Shown: positions 1 to 6,133 of the stretch, one piece after another | How positions within the stretch are numbered: the first letter of the stretch is position 1 | Layout of the letters: each line of letters opens with the position of its first letter | From: an uncultured Opitutia bacterium | GTDB taxonomy: Bacteria; Verrucomicrobiota; Verrucomicrobiia; Opitutales; UBA953 | Assembly (NCBI GenBank): GCA_903924185.1 | Contig: CAIYAN010000043.1 | Span: 1-20,836 of the forward strand | Direction: 5' to 3' | DNA length: 20,836 nucleotides | The notes under the pieces: model-generated | Databases searched by the model: none | Seen by the model: only the letters and a program-made list of their open reading frames with translations | What the model was told of the DNA's origin: nothing | Position numbers and translations under genes: made by a program

Positions 1-358
1 CGAAGGCCTTGAAGCCCTTTATCGCAAGTACAAGGCCAAGGGCCTAGTCATCGTGGGCGTGCCTTGCAATGACTTCGGTGGCCAAGAGCCCGGCACCGAG
101 GCGGAGATCAAAAAGTTCTGCTCCAGCCGTTTCGAGGTCACGTTTCCCTTGACTAGCAAAGTCAGTGTAAAAGGGAAGACCGCCCATCCCTTGTTCGTCG
201 CTTTGACCGGCAAGGAAGCCGGCCATCCCGGTCCCGTCACCTGGAACTTCAATAAGTTCCTCGTTGGCCCAGACGGCAAGTTGCTCGCTCGCTTTGATTC
301 GTCCGTTGAGCCGGAGTCGGCCGAACTTCAAGCCGCGATTGAGAAGGCGCTGAAGTAA
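1..358 (+). CDS. Glutathione peroxidase (GPx family), 5' end cut off by window edge
   Basis: Thiol peroxidase of the GPx family, which reduces H2O2 and organic hydroperoxides using glutathione or thioredoxin. About 118 C-terminal residues are visible, read from base 2 in frame with the TAA at 356-358. They contain the conserved block VPCNDFGGQEPGT, whose Gln in GGQEPG is the catalytic Gln of the family, and WNFNKFL, which supplies the catalytic Trp and Asn. The KTAHPLF segment also matches the family fold. The peroxidatic Cys or Sec lies in the missing N-terminal part, so I cannot say which it is or whether a signal peptide exists. Family members are usually 160-180 residues, so roughly 45-60 are missing. 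The gene converges on the TSUP gene with a 14-base gap and no visible hairpin between them. Confidence 0.9.
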   Translation, partial: EGLEALYRKYKAKGLVIVGVPCNDFGGQEPGTEAEIKKFCSSRFEVTFPLTSKVSVKGKTAHPLFVALTGKEAGHPGPVTWNFNKFLVGPDGKLLARFDSSVEPESAELQAAIEKALK

Positions 359-372
359 GCCTACCCGACCGC

Positions 373-1125
373 TTAAACTGGCCAGAGTAGTTTGGCGATT
401 AGCGCCAAGACTACCGTAAGGAACGCCCCGCGGATGAGACCGGCGCCATGCTTGAGTACAAGCCCAGAGCCGAGTCGCGCACCGATGAGCTGGCCACCGA
501 CCATCGCTAAGGCAACCCAAGGGGCGACGTGTCCAAGCCAAGCGAAGACCACGAGTGAACCGAGGTTACTAGCGAGGTTAACGACCTTGGTGTAGGCGTT
601 GGCGTGCGTGAGTTCCTGGCCCAGCAGGGTCACCAAGACCAGAATCCAGAACGCTCCTGTGCCCGGCCCGAAGAACCCGTCGTAGAACCCGAGCGTCAGG
701 CCGAAGATCCATGAGAACAGAACGGCATCCATCCGCGCGCGGGTAGTCGTCGAGCCCAGCCTTGGGCTGGCGATCACATACACGACCACCGCGAGGAGCA
801 TCCAAGGAATCGCTTTCTTTAGGGCATCGTTGCCGACGAGCGTGAGGACGTAGGCCCCGCCCATAGAGCCGAGAAAAGAAAGCAGTGCGGCCAGCCGAAC
901 CTCTGCCCATTGGACGAGTCCGGCCTGCGCATAGCGGCTCACAGCGATAGCGGTACCAAAGGAACTCTGGGCCTTGTTCGTCCCGAGCGCCAACTGTGGA
1001 GGCAGTCCCGCCCAAAGTAAGGCTGGCACGGTGATCAAGCCGCCGCCGCCTGCGATGGAGTCGATGAACCCGCCCAAGAGCCCCGCTCCGAAGAGCAGCA
1101 CGTAAACGTGAGGGGCGAGGTCCAT
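373..1125 (-). CDS. TSUP family (TauE/SafE, YfcA-like) membrane transporter
   Basis: A 250-residue, very hydrophobic protein with the TSUP signature near the N-terminus: GGFIDSIAGGGGLITVPALL, then LPPQLALGTNKAQSSFGT. A second half-repeat with FYDGFFGPGTGAFW and NAYTKVVNLASNLGS is typical of YfcA-like members. It should form about 7-8 transmembrane helices in the inner membrane. The family exports or imports sulfite, organosulfonates and other sulfur-containing anions; the substrate cannot be read from sequence, and no sulfur-metabolism gene adjoins it. The ATG at 1123-1125 is preceded by no Shine-Dalgarno sequence. A TTGACC-17-TATGCC promoter candidate lies so close that the transcript may be nearly leaderless. 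The length is normal for the family. Confidence 0.88.
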   Translation of the reverse strand: MDLAPHVYVLLFGAGLLGGFIDSIAGGGGLITVPALLWAGLPPQLALGTNKAQSSFGTAIAVSRYAQAGLVQWAEVRLAALLSFLGSMGGAYVLTLVGNDALKKAIPWMLLAVVVYVIASPRLGSTTTRARMDAVLFSWIFGLTLGFYDGFFGPGTGAFWILVLVTLLGQELTHANAYTKVVNLASNLGSLVVFAWLGHVAPWVALAMVGGQLIGARLGSGLVLKHGAGLIRGAFLTVVLALIAKLLWPV

Positions 1126-1131
1126 AGCTAG

Positions 1132-1160
1132 GGCATAGGTCGATGACGGGTTTGGGTCAA
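1132..1160 (-). promoter_or_regulatory. Candidate sigma70-type promoter of the TSUP gene
   Basis: On the minus strand TTGACC (complement of 1155-1160, five of six consensus bases) is separated by exactly 17 bases from TATGCC (complement of 1132-1137, three of six). The -10 box ends six bases before the ATG at 1125, so transcription would begin at or next to the start codon. The -10 match is weak, so this is only a candidate. Confidence 0.3.
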
Positions 1161-1209
1161 CGCGCTCGTTTCGGCTTTATACAGGTAGCCCTAAGCATAC
1201 GCTCTCCTC

Positions 1210-1752
1210 ATGACTCCCCAGCCCTCTCCGACGTCCCGCGTCCGGCTCGGCTTATTGCTGGGCTTGGTCTTCACTCTTGGCGTCGTCTTGTTTGGGCTTC
1301 GCTTCCTTGGTCGACACGCTGAGATTGCTACGCCGGTGGCGAAGCCGACGGAGACACCCCCCGCCCGACGTCAGATAAGTGCCATGCCGCGCAGTTCTGC
1401 ATCCCTTAAGTTAGACGAGTCAAAGAACGTTTGGCCAGATGCCCCGAACCTGAGGCTGAAGGTTTTGGCGGATTTGAACAAAGTGAAGTTTGCCGAGATA
1501 CAGGCCCTGGCCGAGGAACTGGGTTGTGCCGATAAATCGCGCCTATTCGGCTTCAGTGATTCGGCAGAGAAAGCCTCGGGCGAGATGATGAAAGAGCCCC
1601 GCTGGAAACAATTAGGCCAGGAACTTGAGACCTTGGAAGAATCTTGGCCCGAGGCTAATCAGGAGGAACGACAGGTCATCCTCGATCGTACCTCCGCCGG
1701 CTGGGATCAGGCGCGCATCGAGGCCCGCCGCCGATTGTCCGCCTTACGCTAA
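1210..1752 (+). CDS. Membrane-anchored protein of unknown function, 180 aa
   Basis: I do not recognise a family. Residues about 13-30 (GLLLGLVFTLGVVLFGL) form one transmembrane helix or uncleaved signal anchor. A short Pro/Thr-rich linker follows (about 45-60), then a charged, mostly helical domain of about 110 residues rich in Glu, Lys and Arg, ending in RIEARRRLSALR. The positive residues before the helix (SRVR) suggest N-in topology with the soluble domain in the periplasm. The ATG at 1210 has no Shine-Dalgarno sequence; a TATACA box at 1178-1183 could be a -10 element but has no convincing -35. The stop is 12 bases before the FAD oxidoreductase start, so the two are probably co-transcribed, and the protein may serve that enzyme or its substrate. 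That link is inference from position only. Confidence 0.72.
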   Translation: MTPQPSPTSRVRLGLLLGLVFTLGVVLFGLRFLGRHAEIATPVAKPTETPPARRQISAMPRSSASLKLDESKNVWPDAPNLRLKVLADLNKVKFAEIQALAEELGCADKSRLFGFSDSAEKASGEMMKEPRWKQLGQELETLEESWPEANQEERQVILDRTSAGWDQARIEARRRLSALR

Positions 1753-1764
1753 AAGCCAACACCT

Positions 1765-3420
1765 ATGTCCTTCGATTCCCAGCCCCGTCGTACCTTCCTT
1801 CGGCAAACCGCCTGCCTCGTACTCGGTGCCTTGGCCGCACGGCTCCCGGCGGCGGAGGCCGGCGTAGCCTATGACGTCTGTGTCTACGGTGGCAACGCGA
1901 GCGGCGTGATGGCGGCCTGTGCCGCGGCCAAAGAAGGAGCGAAGGTCATCGTGGTCGAGCCCAGCCGATGGTTGGGCGGCATGACGGGCGGTGGCCTGAT
2001 GCATATCGACTGGGGCCGGGAAGAAGCCGTCAGCGGCTCGACCCGGCCGATCCTGAAGAAGGACCACAATGATGCCCAGTATCGCGCGATCTTCGCTGAG
2101 ATGCTTAAGTCCGCTGGCGTCACCGTGCTCTTTGAACACCGAGTCAGTGCGGCCTTGAAGGTCGATGGCGTGATTCGCTCGATCGACTTGGACCTGGCAC
2201 CCTTCGACGAATACGGTTGCCCTCCGGCGCAGCCGACGAAGGCCATGGCACATGTGATCAAGGCGAAGGTCTTCATCGATTGCTCTTACGAAGGTGATCT
2301 CATGGCGCGTTCCGGCGTCGCCTATGCGTTCGGCCGTGAGGCTAAGTCGACCTACGGTGAGAGTTTGGCGGGCGCGCAGCCACCGATGTCGGTCTACGCG
2401 ATCGACCCTTACGTCAAAGCGGGTGACCCGACCACCGGCCTGCTGCCGGGCCTCCAGGCGACGCCGGTCGCGCCGGTCGGCGAGGCGGATAAACTGACGA
2501 TGGGCTATGGCTTCCGTTGGCGTTTCGTCTTCAAGGGCGAGAGCCTGCCGATCGAGCCGCCGGCGAACTACGACCCTAAGCAGTTCGAACTTTACCGCCG
2601 GGCCTTCCAGCAGGGCGTCGATATCTTATCTGGTCGCGTATTGCGCGGCCAGTTGGACGGTTGGGAAAAGAGCGGCGGTCGTGTCTATTCCGGCGGCGCC
2701 GGTAATCTGGCTCGCGCCTTGTTTGCCCCGACGAACTACGGCCATAACGCGAGTTACCCGGATGGCGATTATGCGACCCGCGCTCAGATTTGGAAGGAGC
2801 AGCAGGATTTCGTCCGCGGTATGACGCATTTCTTGCGCACCGATCCCAGCGTCCCTGCTAAGCAGAAGGAAGTCGCCCTCAGTGCCGGGCTGGAGAAGGG
2901 CGCGTTCGACGACACCAAGGGCTATCCGCATCAACTCTACGTCCGGGAGGCACGGCGCATGGTCTCAGATTACGTCGTCACCCAGAAGGATATGGAAGGC
3001 AAGGCGGCGCCCGCGGACTCCGTTGGCCTTGCCTCCTATGGCGTCGATGAGTGGCCTTACGCCACCGTCGCGCTCGACGGTAAAGTCGCCCTCATGGGCG
3101 GCTATTATTCGATGCTCTACCTTGAGGAGAAGAATCGGGGCATCTATCAGATTCCGTACCGTTCGATCGTCCCGAAGAAGGCCCAGTGCGAAAACCTTTT
3201 GGTGCCCGTCTGTGTTTCCGCCAGCCACATTGCGATGACCTCCATTCGCATGGAGCCCGTCTGGATGATCCTCGGAGAGTCCGCCGGCGTCGCCGCGGCG
3301 ATGGCCGTGAAGTCTGGGCAGGCGGTGCAGGACGTGCCCTACGCCGACCTGCAACCTAAGTTGCGGGCTTTGCACCAGAAGCTAGATATCCCGAAGAAGA
3401 AGGAACCTACGCAGAAGTAG
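1765..3420 (+). CDS. Tat-exported FAD-dependent oxidoreductase (FAD_oxidored family)
   Basis: A 551-residue flavoprotein. The N-terminus SQPRRTFLRQTA is a twin-arginine (Tat) signal, followed by a hydrophobic stretch and LPAAEA as a likely cleavage site. The dinucleotide-binding motif is YDVCVYGGNASGVMAA (about residues 37-51; the Gly pattern is a GxGxxG variant), with VVVEPSRWLGGMTGGG supplying the ribose-binding Glu65 and the FAD-contacting glycines. Near the C-terminus ENLLVPVCVSASHIAMTSIR and GESAGVAAAMAV are the conserved closing FAD-binding segments. Enzymes of this group are abundant in Verrucomicrobia and Planctomycetes, often near carbohydrate genes and sometimes labelled xanthan-lyase-like, but substrates are largely unknown. 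Tat export implies folding with FAD in the cytoplasm and activity in the periplasm. The last 14 bases overlap the ferredoxin gene on the other strand. Confidence 0.87.
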   Translation: MSFDSQPRRTFLRQTACLVLGALAARLPAAEAGVAYDVCVYGGNASGVMAACAAAKEGAKVIVVEPSRWLGGMTGGGLMHIDWGREEAVSGSTRPILKKDHNDAQYRAIFAEMLKSAGVTVLFEHRVSAALKVDGVIRSIDLDLAPFDEYGCPPAQPTKAMAHVIKAKVFIDCSYEGDLMARSGVAYAFGREAKSTYGESLAGAQPPMSVYAIDPYVKAGDPTTGLLPGLQATPVAPVGEADKLTMGYGFRWRFVFKGESLPIEPPANYDPKQFELYRRAFQQGVDILSGRVLRGQLDGWEKSGGRVYSGGAGNLARALFAPTNYGHNASYPDGDYATRAQIWKEQQDFVRGMTHFLRTDPSVPAKQKEVALSAGLEKGAFDDTKGYPHQLYVREARRMVSDYVVTQKDMEGKAAPADSVGLASYGVDEWPYATVALDGKVALMGGYYSMLYLEEKNRGIYQIPYRSIVPKKAQCENLLVPVCVSASHIAMTSIRMEPVWMILGESAGVAAAMAVKSGQAVQDVPYADLQPKLRALHQKLDIPKKKEPTQK

Positions 3421-3766
3421 GCCCGGCGAACCGTAAGTCCGCCACGATACGCCCGCCCACCAAGTGCTCTTGGATGATGCGGTCAAGGTTCTCGGGTGTG
3501 CAGTCGCGGTACCACACGCCTTCTGGGTAGACCACGGCGATAGGCCCTTGCACGCAGACCCTTAGGCAATCTGCTTTGGTGCGTTGGATGCCACCCCGGC
3601 CGTCGAGACCGAGCTGCTTGAGGCGGGTCTTCAGGTGTTCCCAAGAGCGAACGGCGAGTTCACCGCCGCAGCAGGTTTGCTCCGTTGACTTCACGCACAA
3701 GAAGAGGTGTCGCTTCGTGTGGTCGAGTCCGAGGGTCTGGGCCAGCTCTGTGGAAGTCGGGCCCAT
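3407..3766 (-). CDS. Thioredoxin-like [2Fe-2S] ferredoxin
   Basis: A 119-residue protein resembling the thioredoxin-fold [2Fe-2S] ferredoxins (Shethna/Aquifex type, also fused to NuoE and hydrogenase subunits). HLFLCVKSTEQTCCGG gives C24, C32 and C33, and ADCLRVCVQGP gives C67 and C71. The spacing C-x8-C and C-x3-C fits four cluster ligands, most likely C24, C33, C67 and C71. The segment GPIAVVYPEGVWYRDCTPENLDRIIQEHL is the typical C-terminal beta-alpha unit of this fold. It would be a soluble low-potential electron carrier, partner unknown. It starts 5 bases after the exonuclease stop, so the two are likely co-transcribed. Its 3' end overlaps the convergent FAD oxidoreductase gene by 14 bases. 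No Shine-Dalgarno sequence precedes the ATG. Confidence 0.85.
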   Translation of the reverse strand: MGPTSTELAQTLGLDHTKRHLFLCVKSTEQTCCGGELAVRSWEHLKTRLKQLGLDGRGGIQRTKADCLRVCVQGPIAVVYPEGVWYRDCTPENLDRIIQEHLVGGRIVADLRFAGPTSA

Positions 3767-3771
3767 GCGGT

Positions 3772-4455
3772 TTATTCGAAGCGCGGGATGATGCCGTCCT
3801 TCTCGAGCTTCAGGAACAGCTCGCGGCTGAACCAGGCATCGTTGGCGGCGTAGACAATCTGCTTCCGGGCGAACTCGGCGTCCTTCTTATTCTTGCTGTT
3901 CACCGCGAACGGAAGTTCCCAGTGGGAGCACTGTACGCTCTTCGATTTCTTCATCTGTAACCCGAGGTAGATGGCGGCGAGCGCCCGGAGGCCCGTGTTG
4001 ATAACGCCTGCACGCTTAGTGAAGTCAGACACATCAATGAAGCCGGGGGCATCGAAGGGGGCGCGTTCCTGGAGGTGACGCACGTCATCACGGACCGCGA
4101 CCCCGACCTTGGCCTTACGCGGATCGCAGAGGAGCGGGAACATCACCGGGACCCCGCCGCACTCATCGAGGCGGAAGATGAAGATCTTTTCGGCACCAGC
4201 CAGCTGCAGGATGGAAGGCAGGTAAGTGATTCCGCGGGTATGGGAGGGCCGGGTCTCCGTGTCGAAGCCGAGGACACGTTCCTTGGAAAGGTGTTTCACG
4301 GCCCGTTCGGCGTCCAGCTCGCTCTCGATTACCTCGGTATAGCCGTCCCACAGGCCGACGGGGAGGGTGGCGATCAAATCGTCGGTAAAACGCAGCCCGC
4401 GGGCGGGCTGTTGGCCTGTTTGGCCCTCTTCGGGGCTGTCTGCTGACTCATCCAC
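3772..4455 (-). CDS. 3'-5' exonuclease domain protein (DEDDy, RNase D/WRN-like)
   Basis: A 227-residue protein with the three exonuclease motifs of the DEDDy superfamily. Exo I is VLGFDTETRPS (D65, E67). Exo II lies in KVGVAVRDDVRHL (D123 or D124). Exo III is VYAANDAWFSRELF (Y202-x3-D206). The four acids bind two metal ions and remove nucleotides from a 3' end. It lacks the HRDC domains of true RNase D and resembles the stand-alone 3'-5' exonuclease proteins, so the natural substrate (RNA or DNA) is open. The first 20 residues are acidic and Gln-rich and probably disordered. The start is a GTG at 4453-4455; a nearby ATG (4449-4451) is out of frame. It is first in a two-gene unit with the ferredoxin and is transcribed divergently from the tRNA-Ala gene. 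Confidence 0.87.
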   Translation of the reverse strand: MDESADSPEEGQTGQQPARGLRFTDDLIATLPVGLWDGYTEVIESELDAERAVKHLSKERVLGFDTETRPSHTRGITYLPSILQLAGAEKIFIFRLDECGGVPVMFPLLCDPRKAKVGVAVRDDVRHLQERAPFDAPGFIDVSDFTKRAGVINTGLRALAAIYLGLQMKKSKSVQCSHWELPFAVNSKNKKDAEFARKQIVYAANDAWFSRELFLKLEKDGIIPRFE

Positions 4456-4520
4456 AGGGGGAAAGCAAAGGCATGCCCGTCCATTGGCAACCAGAGACTA
4501 GGACTGTTGGGAAAAAAGCG

Positions 4521-4551
4521 TTGACCGTGCCCTTTGAGCAACCTTTGTTAA
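4521..4551 (+). promoter_or_regulatory. Candidate promoter of tRNA-Ala
   Basis: TTGACC at 4521-4526 matches the sigma70 -35 box in five of six bases. A T-rich segment at 4544-4551 (TTTGTTAA) sits at the -10 position, 17-19 bases downstream, but matches poorly. A start at about 4556-4560 would place transcription just upstream of the tRNA at 4566, as expected for a single-tRNA transcription unit. The bases between the exonuclease start (4455) and this element hold nothing else that I recognise. Confidence 0.4.
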
Positions 4552-4565
4552 CCATCCCTTTTCAA

Positions 4566-4641
<76 letters not shown>

Positions 4642-4647
4642 TTAAAA

Positions 4648-4679
4648 AACCGGCCGTCTTCTCACGAAGGCGGCCGGTT
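4648..4679 (-). terminator. Intrinsic terminator of the 4709-5743 gene (possibly bidirectional)
   Basis: A 14-bp stem (4648-4661 with 4666-4679) closes a TCAC tetraloop and has one G:U pair. Read on the minus strand, the hairpin starts about 30 bases after the stop codon at 4709 and runs into six consecutive U residues (complement of 4644-4649), a textbook intrinsic terminator for that gene. Read on the plus strand, it lies 6 bases behind the tRNA-Ala 3' end, followed only by CCTTTGG, so it would terminate weakly there but could help 3' processing. Confidence 0.85.
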
Positions 4680-4708
4680 CCTTTGGTCGGAGCTTGGCGA
4701 CCCGTGGG

Positions 4709-5743
4709 CTACTTAGGTAGGTGGCTCAGGAGAGTCTGGCAGTCGTTGCTGAGGCGTAACTCCATGGTCAAGGTCTCCCGGTTGACCTTCTCGATGGATT
4801 CAGCCGCGTTCTGGAGATGCTTCTTGAGGGCAAGGTTCTCATTACGGGACGCCTTTGCATCGGGCTTTTCGGCCAACTCGCTAGCCATGGCCTCATATTT
4901 CCGTAACATGGTGACCACGGCCTTCCGGTCATCGGGGGCACGGCGGAGCATCGCCCAGGTGGCTTTAGCTTTGACGCCGCCTTCAGCGAGCAGACGGAAA
5001 TAGCCGATAGCGGCGAAGCTCTTCTTCTCGGCCTCGTAGTCTTTCTTAGCGTTTTCCTCGAAGTTCTTAAACTGTTCCGGGCGCTGGGTTGTTTTTGCCG
5101 TATTATTATTGGTGGTGCTGTTCTTGGACTTCTGCGAAGTGGCCTTCGTCTTGTCCGTCTTCTTGGCTTCAGGTTTCTCAGACTTGTCCGCCATCTCCTT
5201 GTCCGCTTTGTCAGACTTGTCCGCCATCTCGGCCTTTTCCTTGGCTTCGGGGGCAGGTTTGCTGGCGGCCTTAAGTTCGCTGAAAGTCTTCCAGAAGGTT
5301 GCCTCTTCAATTTCGCCTTCTTTGAGGATGAAATCGACGTTGGTAATCTGGACACCCTTGAGTCCGTCGAGCATCGAGACGGAGAGGTTACGGAGGAGCG
5401 ACTTGGTGTCGGTCGGCGTAGCCTCCTTGGCGAAGGGGTCTTCTTCGGGCTCCGTTGCTTTCTTCTTCTTTTCCATCGCCTCTTCTTTGGCGGGTTTCAG
5501 GAGTAGCTCGCGTTCGGCCCAGACTTTGGGGGAGTTCTTCTTCGTCCATTCCTGGTCAAGGTCGTCCCACTTGTAGGTAAGCACGGAGTCTTTGCCAGGG
5601 ACCTGCACCGTGATCGTGTCCTCATCTTGGGTGACGTATTCGAACGTCACGATGTTACCGCTCTTGCGGAGTTGGACGGGCTCGGCGCTCAGCACGGCGG
5701 CGGCTAGGAGCAGGAGGAGGGTTAGAGGCTTCACGGGGGTCAC
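4709..5743 (-). CDS. Secreted Lys/Glu/Ala-rich protein of unknown function
   Basis: No family recognised. The N-terminus has a clear Sec signal peptide (KPLTLLLLLAAAVLSA, cleavage near Ala-Glu). A short beta-type segment follows (NIVTFEYVTQDEDTITVQVP). The middle (about residues 80-225) is dominated by Lys, Glu, Asp and Ala and contains a repeated motif, EMADKS, twice 11 residues apart, then a Thr/Asn-rich stretch; it is probably disordered. The C-terminal third (about 225-344) is predicted helical with heptad-like spacing. It likely acts in the periplasm or envelope. The start is a GTG at 5741-5743; a second in-frame GTG at 5732-5734 gives an even cleaner signal peptide (MKPLTLL...). The gene is monocistronic, with a terminator on each side. 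Confidence 0.8.
   Translation of the reverse strand: MTPVKPLTLLLLLAAAVLSAEPVQLRKSGNIVTFEYVTQDEDTITVQVPGKDSVLTYKWDDLDQEWTKKNSPKVWAERELLLKPAKEEAMEKKKKATEPEEDPFAKEATPTDTKSLLRNLSVSMLDGLKGVQITNVDFILKEGEIEEATFWKTFSELKAASKPAPEAKEKAEMADKSDKADKEMADKSEKPEAKKTDKTKATSQKSKNSTTNNNTAKTTQRPEQFKNFEENAKKDYEAEKKSFAAIGYFRLLAEGGVKAKATWAMLRRAPDDRKAVVTMLRKYEAMASELAEKPDAKASRNENLALKKHLQNAAESIEKVNRETLTMELRLSNDCQTLLSHLPK
5178..5230 (-). repeat. Two direct copies of a 20-base unit inside the secreted-protein gene
   Basis: The same 20 bases (tcagacttgtccgccatctc on the plus strand) occur at 5178-5197 and 5211-5230, exactly 33 bases apart, so the reading frame is kept. They encode the repeated EMADKS motif in an 11-residue period. 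Identity at DNA level suggests a recent in-frame duplication, and copy number may vary between strains. Confidence 0.75.
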
Positions 5744-5750
5744 TTTATCA

Positions 5751-5781
5751 ATAATACTGTCGGGTGTCTGGACGGGGGCAA
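5751..5781 (-). promoter_or_regulatory. Candidate promoter of the secreted-protein gene
   Basis: On the minus strand TATTAT (complement of 5751-5756) matches the -10 consensus in five of six bases. TTGCCC (complement of 5776-5781) is a partial -35 at a long spacing of 19. The -10 box ends seven bases before the GTG at 5743, so the transcript would be leaderless from that start, or carry a leader of about 10 bases to the second GTG. It sits directly behind the terminator of the acyl carrier gene. Confidence 0.35.
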
Positions 5782-5782
5782 A

Positions 5783-5822
5783 TAAAGAAGGAGGCCACCC
5801 GTTTGGGTGGCCTCCTTCTTTA
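5783..5822 (-). terminator. Intrinsic terminator of the ketosynthase-ACP operon
   Basis: A perfect 18-bp inverted repeat (5783-5800 with 5805-5822) around a GTTT spacer. On the minus strand it begins 14 bases after the acyl carrier protein stop, and the U-rich 3' arm (CCUUCUUUA) provides the release tract. The symmetry would also allow use from the other side, but no plus-strand gene ends here. Confidence 0.82.
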
Positions 5823-5836
5823 GGGGTGGGTGCGGA

Positions 5837-6097
5837 TTATTTGCTACCTTTGGCCTGAAACTTAGGGAAGAGGTACTCGGCGCAGGAGTCGAGGGAGGCC
5901 AGTTGGACGTAATCGGCCTCAGGCACTTCAATCCCGTGTTTCTTGCGGAGTTCCATCACGATATCCAAGAAGTCCATGGAGTCTAAGGACAACTGGTCGC
6001 GGAGGCGGACCTCCGACTTAACGGCGGAAAGGTCCTCGTCTGGTGCGATATCGGCGATGATGTCGAGTACGACCTGCTTGATGTCTTCCTTGGTCAT
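5837..6097 (-). CDS. Acyl carrier protein, specialised type
   Basis: An 86-residue acidic four-helix carrier. The 4'-phosphopantetheine attachment site is Ser40 in QLSLDSMDFLDIV. The DSMDFL form of the motif differs from the DSLDxVE of housekeeping AcpP and is common in carriers that serve dedicated pathways. Helix III/IV sequence (HGIEVPEADYVQLASLDSCAEYL) fits the fold. The ATG at 6095-6097 lies 36 bases after the stop of the ketosynthase gene, with no promoter apparent in the gap, so the two form an operon and the ketosynthase probably elongates or condenses chains carried here. It is not accompanied by fabD, fabG or rnc, the usual acpP neighbours. The gene ends before a strong hairpin terminator. 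Confidence 0.9.
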   Translation of the reverse strand: MTKEDIKQVVLDIIADIAPDEDLSAVKSEVRLRDQLSLDSMDFLDIVMELRKKHGIEVPEADYVQLASLDSCAEYLFPKFQAKGSK

Positions 6098-6133
6098 TGT
6101 GCGTGGGGTTCTGTTTCAACCGCCCTTGGCCGT

